Below are positions 61,779 to 64,000 of a stretch of DNA of 64,000 nt, in pieces; position 1 is the stretch's first letter, and each line of letters begins with the position of its first letter. Both the position numbers and the translations under genes were made by a program. The notes under the pieces are model-generated. The model ran no database searches, was not told where the DNA came from, and worked only from the letters and a program-made list of their open reading frames with translations. The DNA is taken from contig NZ_JAUHHF010000008.1 in NCBI RefSeq assembly GCF_030410395.1, positions 81,831 to 145,830 on the forward strand, in the 5' to 3' direction. The stretch is from Zwartia panacis. GTDB lineage: Bacteria; Pseudomonadota; Gammaproteobacteria; Burkholderiales; Burkholderiaceae_B.

Positions 61779-63449
61779 ATGATCGAGTTCTTGACCGCCA
61801 ATCTAGCGCCCGTCATGTTTGTGACACTTTTCCTACTTCTCCTCTTGGGCTTTCCGGTTGCCTTTTCTCTAGCTGCGAACGGACTGTTATTCGGCTTGAT
61901 CGGAATCGAACTTGGGCTAATGACTCCTGCGATCTATCAGGCTCTACCTCAACGTGTATTTGGCATCATTTCAAACGACACCTTGCTTGCAATACCGTTT
62001 TTCACTTTCATGGGTCTTGTGCTTGAGCGCTCCGGTATGGCGGAGGATCTACTTGAAACAATCGGCCAGCTTTTTGGTTCTATTCGAGGGGGTTTGGCGA
62101 TTGCAGTGATTCTTGTGGGTGCAATGCTAGCAGCGACGACCGGTGTTGTTTCAGCTTCGGTAATCTCCATGGGGCTTATTTCTTTACCCATTATGTTGAG
62201 GTATGGATATGACAGAAGATTCGCGACAGGAGTGATCGCAGCCTCTGGCACGTTATCACAAATCATTCCACCGTCACTTGTTCTGATTGTCTTGGCCGAT
62301 CAACTTGGACGATCCGTCGGCGACATGTACCGAGGTGCATTTTTACCTGGTCTTGGTTTAGTTCTGGCTTACATTCTATATACGTTCGTTTTAGCTTTTT
62401 TTCGACCCGCATCTGCACCGGCCATTCCCGAATCTTCTCGAACATATTCCGAGCCAACAGGATCTCGTGGAACGCGCTCGCTATCGGTACTTATGCTCAT
62501 CTCTATCACTGTCGCATTAATATTCGGCAAGATATTCATATCAGAGAGCGCACCTATTGATGAACAAATCGTGATGATTGTTCTTGTGTGGGGTTCGGTC
62601 GCTTTTGTTCTTGCGCTGATTAATAAACTTCTCAACTTGGGTTTGTTATCAAAAATCGCGGAGCGTGTCACTTTTGTGATGATCCCACCACTCGCGTTGA
62701 TATTTCTTGTTTTAGGAACCATTTTCATCGGCGTTGCTACACCGACTGAAGGTGGCGCGATGGGCGCAGTGGGTGCAATCCTGATGGCAATATCGCGCAA
62801 ACGCCTTTCCATGCCATTGTTGCGTCAAGCCATGGATACGACCACTAAACTTTCCTGCTTTGTAATCTTTATTCTGATCGGATCCACAGTTTTTAGCCTG
62901 ACATTCCGCGCTGTAGATGGCGATCTCTGGGTTGAACATCTATTAATCAATATGCCCGGAGGTCAAACGGGCTTTCTGATTGTTGTGAGTATCTTGACTT
63001 TTGTGCTGGCTTTTTTCTTGGATTTCTTTGAGTTGGCATTTATCATCGTTCCGTTACTCGGACCGGTCGCGGACAAGATGGGGATAGATCTTATATGGTT
63101 CGGCGTTCTCCTCGCTGTCAATATGCAGACATCCTTCATGCATCCACCCTTTGGTTTCGCTCTGTTTTACCTCAGATCGGTCGCACCAAAATTTGATTAC
63201 ACAGACAAAGTAACTGGCAAAAAAATTGCGCGTGTTACGACTGGTCAAATTTACTCAGGATCCATTCCGTTCATAATCATTCAACTGATCATGGTGGCGA
63301 TCGTTCTAGCTTTCCCCGGAATGGTGACTCACTATAAAAACGACGCTTCGACGGTCGATCCTGCTACCGTCGACTTAAATATTCAGGGCAATCCTTACGA
63401 GAACCCTGATCCAGCGACAGATCAGGATCCCAGCAAAGCTTTTAGATAA
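61779..63449 (+). CDS. TRAP transporter large permease (DctM family)
   Basis: 556 residues with 12 or more hydrophobic helices. DctM motifs include LLLLGFPVAFSLAANGLLFGLIG, TLLAIPFFTFMGLVLERSGMAEDLLETIGQLFGSIRGGLAIAVILVGAMLAATTGVVSAS, IIPPSLVLIVLAD and PTEGGAMGAVGAILMA. Somewhat longer than usual because of an extra loop and a C-terminal polar tail. AAGGTG precedes the ATG. With the small permease and the DctP-type receptor it forms a sodium-driven acid importer. Confidence 0.92.
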   Translation: MIEFLTANLAPVMFVTLFLLLLLGFPVAFSLAANGLLFGLIGIELGLMTPAIYQALPQRVFGIISNDTLLAIPFFTFMGLVLERSGMAEDLLETIGQLFGSIRGGLAIAVILVGAMLAATTGVVSASVISMGLISLPIMLRYGYDRRFATGVIAASGTLSQIIPPSLVLIVLADQLGRSVGDMYRGAFLPGLGLVLAYILYTFVLAFFRPASAPAIPESSRTYSEPTGSRGTRSLSVLMLISITVALIFGKIFISESAPIDEQIVMIVLVWGSVAFVLALINKLLNLGLLSKIAERVTFVMIPPLALIFLVLGTIFIGVATPTEGGAMGAVGAILMAISRKRLSMPLLRQAMDTTTKLSCFVIFILIGSTVFSLTFRAVDGDLWVEHLLINMPGGQTGFLIVVSILTFVLAFFLDFFELAFIIVPLLGPVADKMGIDLIWFGVLLAVNMQTSFMHPPFGFALFYLRSVAPKFDYTDKVTGKKIARVTTGQIYSGSIPFIIIQLIMVAIVLAFPGMVTHYKNDASTVDPATVDLNIQGNPYENPDPATDQDPSKAFR

Positions 63450-63458
63450 GCGCTTGCA

Positions 63459-63782
63459 TCAGCGTTCTAAATATTTGAGCTTATCGGGCTTTCCATTCCA
63501 CTCTTCGGCATCTTCTGCGGAAGGCTTGGAGGCGGAAATACTCTCAAATATAGGGGCTAATTCTGCATTGAGCTGCGCAAATTTTATTTGATCGGGAGGC
63601 AAATCTTCCTCCGCAAAAATAGCATTCGCCGGGCACTCTGGAATGCACACAGCGCAATCAATGCACTCATCCGGATCAATCACTAAAAAGTTTGGCCCTT
63701 CTCGGAAACAGTCCACTGGGCACACATCGACGCAATCAGTAAATTTGCACTTTATACAATTCTCAGTGACGACATGAGTCAT
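63459..63782 (-). CDS. fdxA: 7Fe ferredoxin FdxA
   Basis: 107 residues from ATG 63782. [18 protein letters not shown] carries the [3Fe-4S]/[4Fe-4S] ligands and [12 protein letters not shown] the second cluster, with the long C-terminal tail of the FdxA family ([19 protein letters not shown]). It converges on the TRAP permease 10 bases apart. It could carry electrons from the nearby FPR to PreA. A second ATG at 63791 would add three residues. Confidence 0.92.
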   Translation of the reverse strand: MTHVVTENCIKCKFTDCVDVCPVDCFREGPNFLVIDPDECIDCAVCIPECPANAIFAEEDLPPDQIKFAQLNAELAPIFESISASKPSAEDAEEWNGKPDKLKYLER

Positions 63783-63792
63783 GGATTTCATC

Positions 63793-63830
63793 CTAACAAT
63801 AAGTGCACTAACAATAAGTACACTAACAAT
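63793..63830. repeat. 15-bp direct repeats in the fdxA promoter region
   Basis: CTAACAATAAGTGCA (63793-63807) is followed by CTAACAATAAGTACA (63808-63822) and a partial CTAACAAT. This is 2.5 copies with one mismatch, directly upstream of fdxA. Either an operator array or slippage. Confidence 0.7.
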
Positions 63831-64000
63831 TAAATTTTAACGAAAATATGATTAATTTGCGACAGAGTTAAGTAAGGTGGTTTCAAGTACGAAGTGCAAC
63901 TTTGATTAATTGGGCGGGTTGGCTGAGAGTGTTCTAGCATCTCAGATTTCCAGACCGCCAAGTCAAAGTCACCTTATGAGCTACAAACATCTCAGCCAAA

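Overview
The window looks like a chromosome segment of a betaproteobacterium, most likely Burkholderiales and plausibly Alcaligenaceae. The evidence is two Bug/TctC-type periplasmic receptors, an AmpD-HtpG-PagP housekeeping neighbourhood, many solute-uptake and molybdenum-hydroxylase catabolic operons, and mid-GC base use judged by eye. I see no insertion sequence, CRISPR array or integrase.

Layout. 1-8050: housekeeping genes (ampD, htpG with a sigma-32-type promoter, a MmgE/PrpD protein, an MscS channel, two Bug receptors, pagP) ending in tRNA-Leu(CAA). 8051-33895: a 25.8-kb accessory block bounded by a 17-bp direct repeat of the tRNA 3' end (8034-8050 and 33879-33895), so probably a tRNA-targeted island that has lost its integrase. 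It carries a PIN-domain pair, an ATP-grasp ligase, a haloacid dehalogenase, a split HD-GYP gene, glutathione reductase, a patatin, a Cys-repeat cytochrome c, a thiol peroxidase with an AraC regulator, an ECF sigma/NrsF anti-sigma pair, and a ten-gene operon (21741-32044) resembling arsenosugar biosynthesis: ArsS radical SAM, VTT-disulfide reductase fusion, two glycosyltransferases, a FAD oxidoreductase, a PhnCDE-like transporter, a phosphoesterase and an MTA phosphorylase. Phage-like regulators lie at its right edge. 33896-35537: a frameshifted zeta-type toxin with a small partner, and a DehI-type dehalogenase split in two. 35736-38467: an isoquinoline-oxidoreductase-like pair. 38529-48735: a hydantoin/carbamoyl amino acid utilisation locus around a LysR regulator. 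48761-63782: a second N-heterocycle locus with HyuA/HyuB, PreA, a ferredoxin-NADP reductase, a MarR regulator, a TRAP transporter, a three-subunit molybdenum hydroxylase with a CoxG domain fused to the iron-sulfur subunit, and a 7Fe ferredoxin.

Main discovery. An identical bipartite promoter, TGTAACC-N16-CGAATA (last base G in one copy), stands before four genes: the ECF sigma gene itself, the divergent DUF3047 gene, the ArsS operon, and the Cys-repeat cytochrome c. This defines an autoregulated ECF regulon that ties an arsenosugar-like pathway without a visible ArsM to a periplasmic thiol-rich cytochrome.

Other regulatory logic is visible. A shared CCATAAC-N5-GTTA operator sits on both sides of the LysR gene, a large MarR-type palindrome precedes preA, and a perfect palindrome precedes the phage-like repressor. 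Several genes are broken or split (HD-GYP, zeta toxin, DehI).
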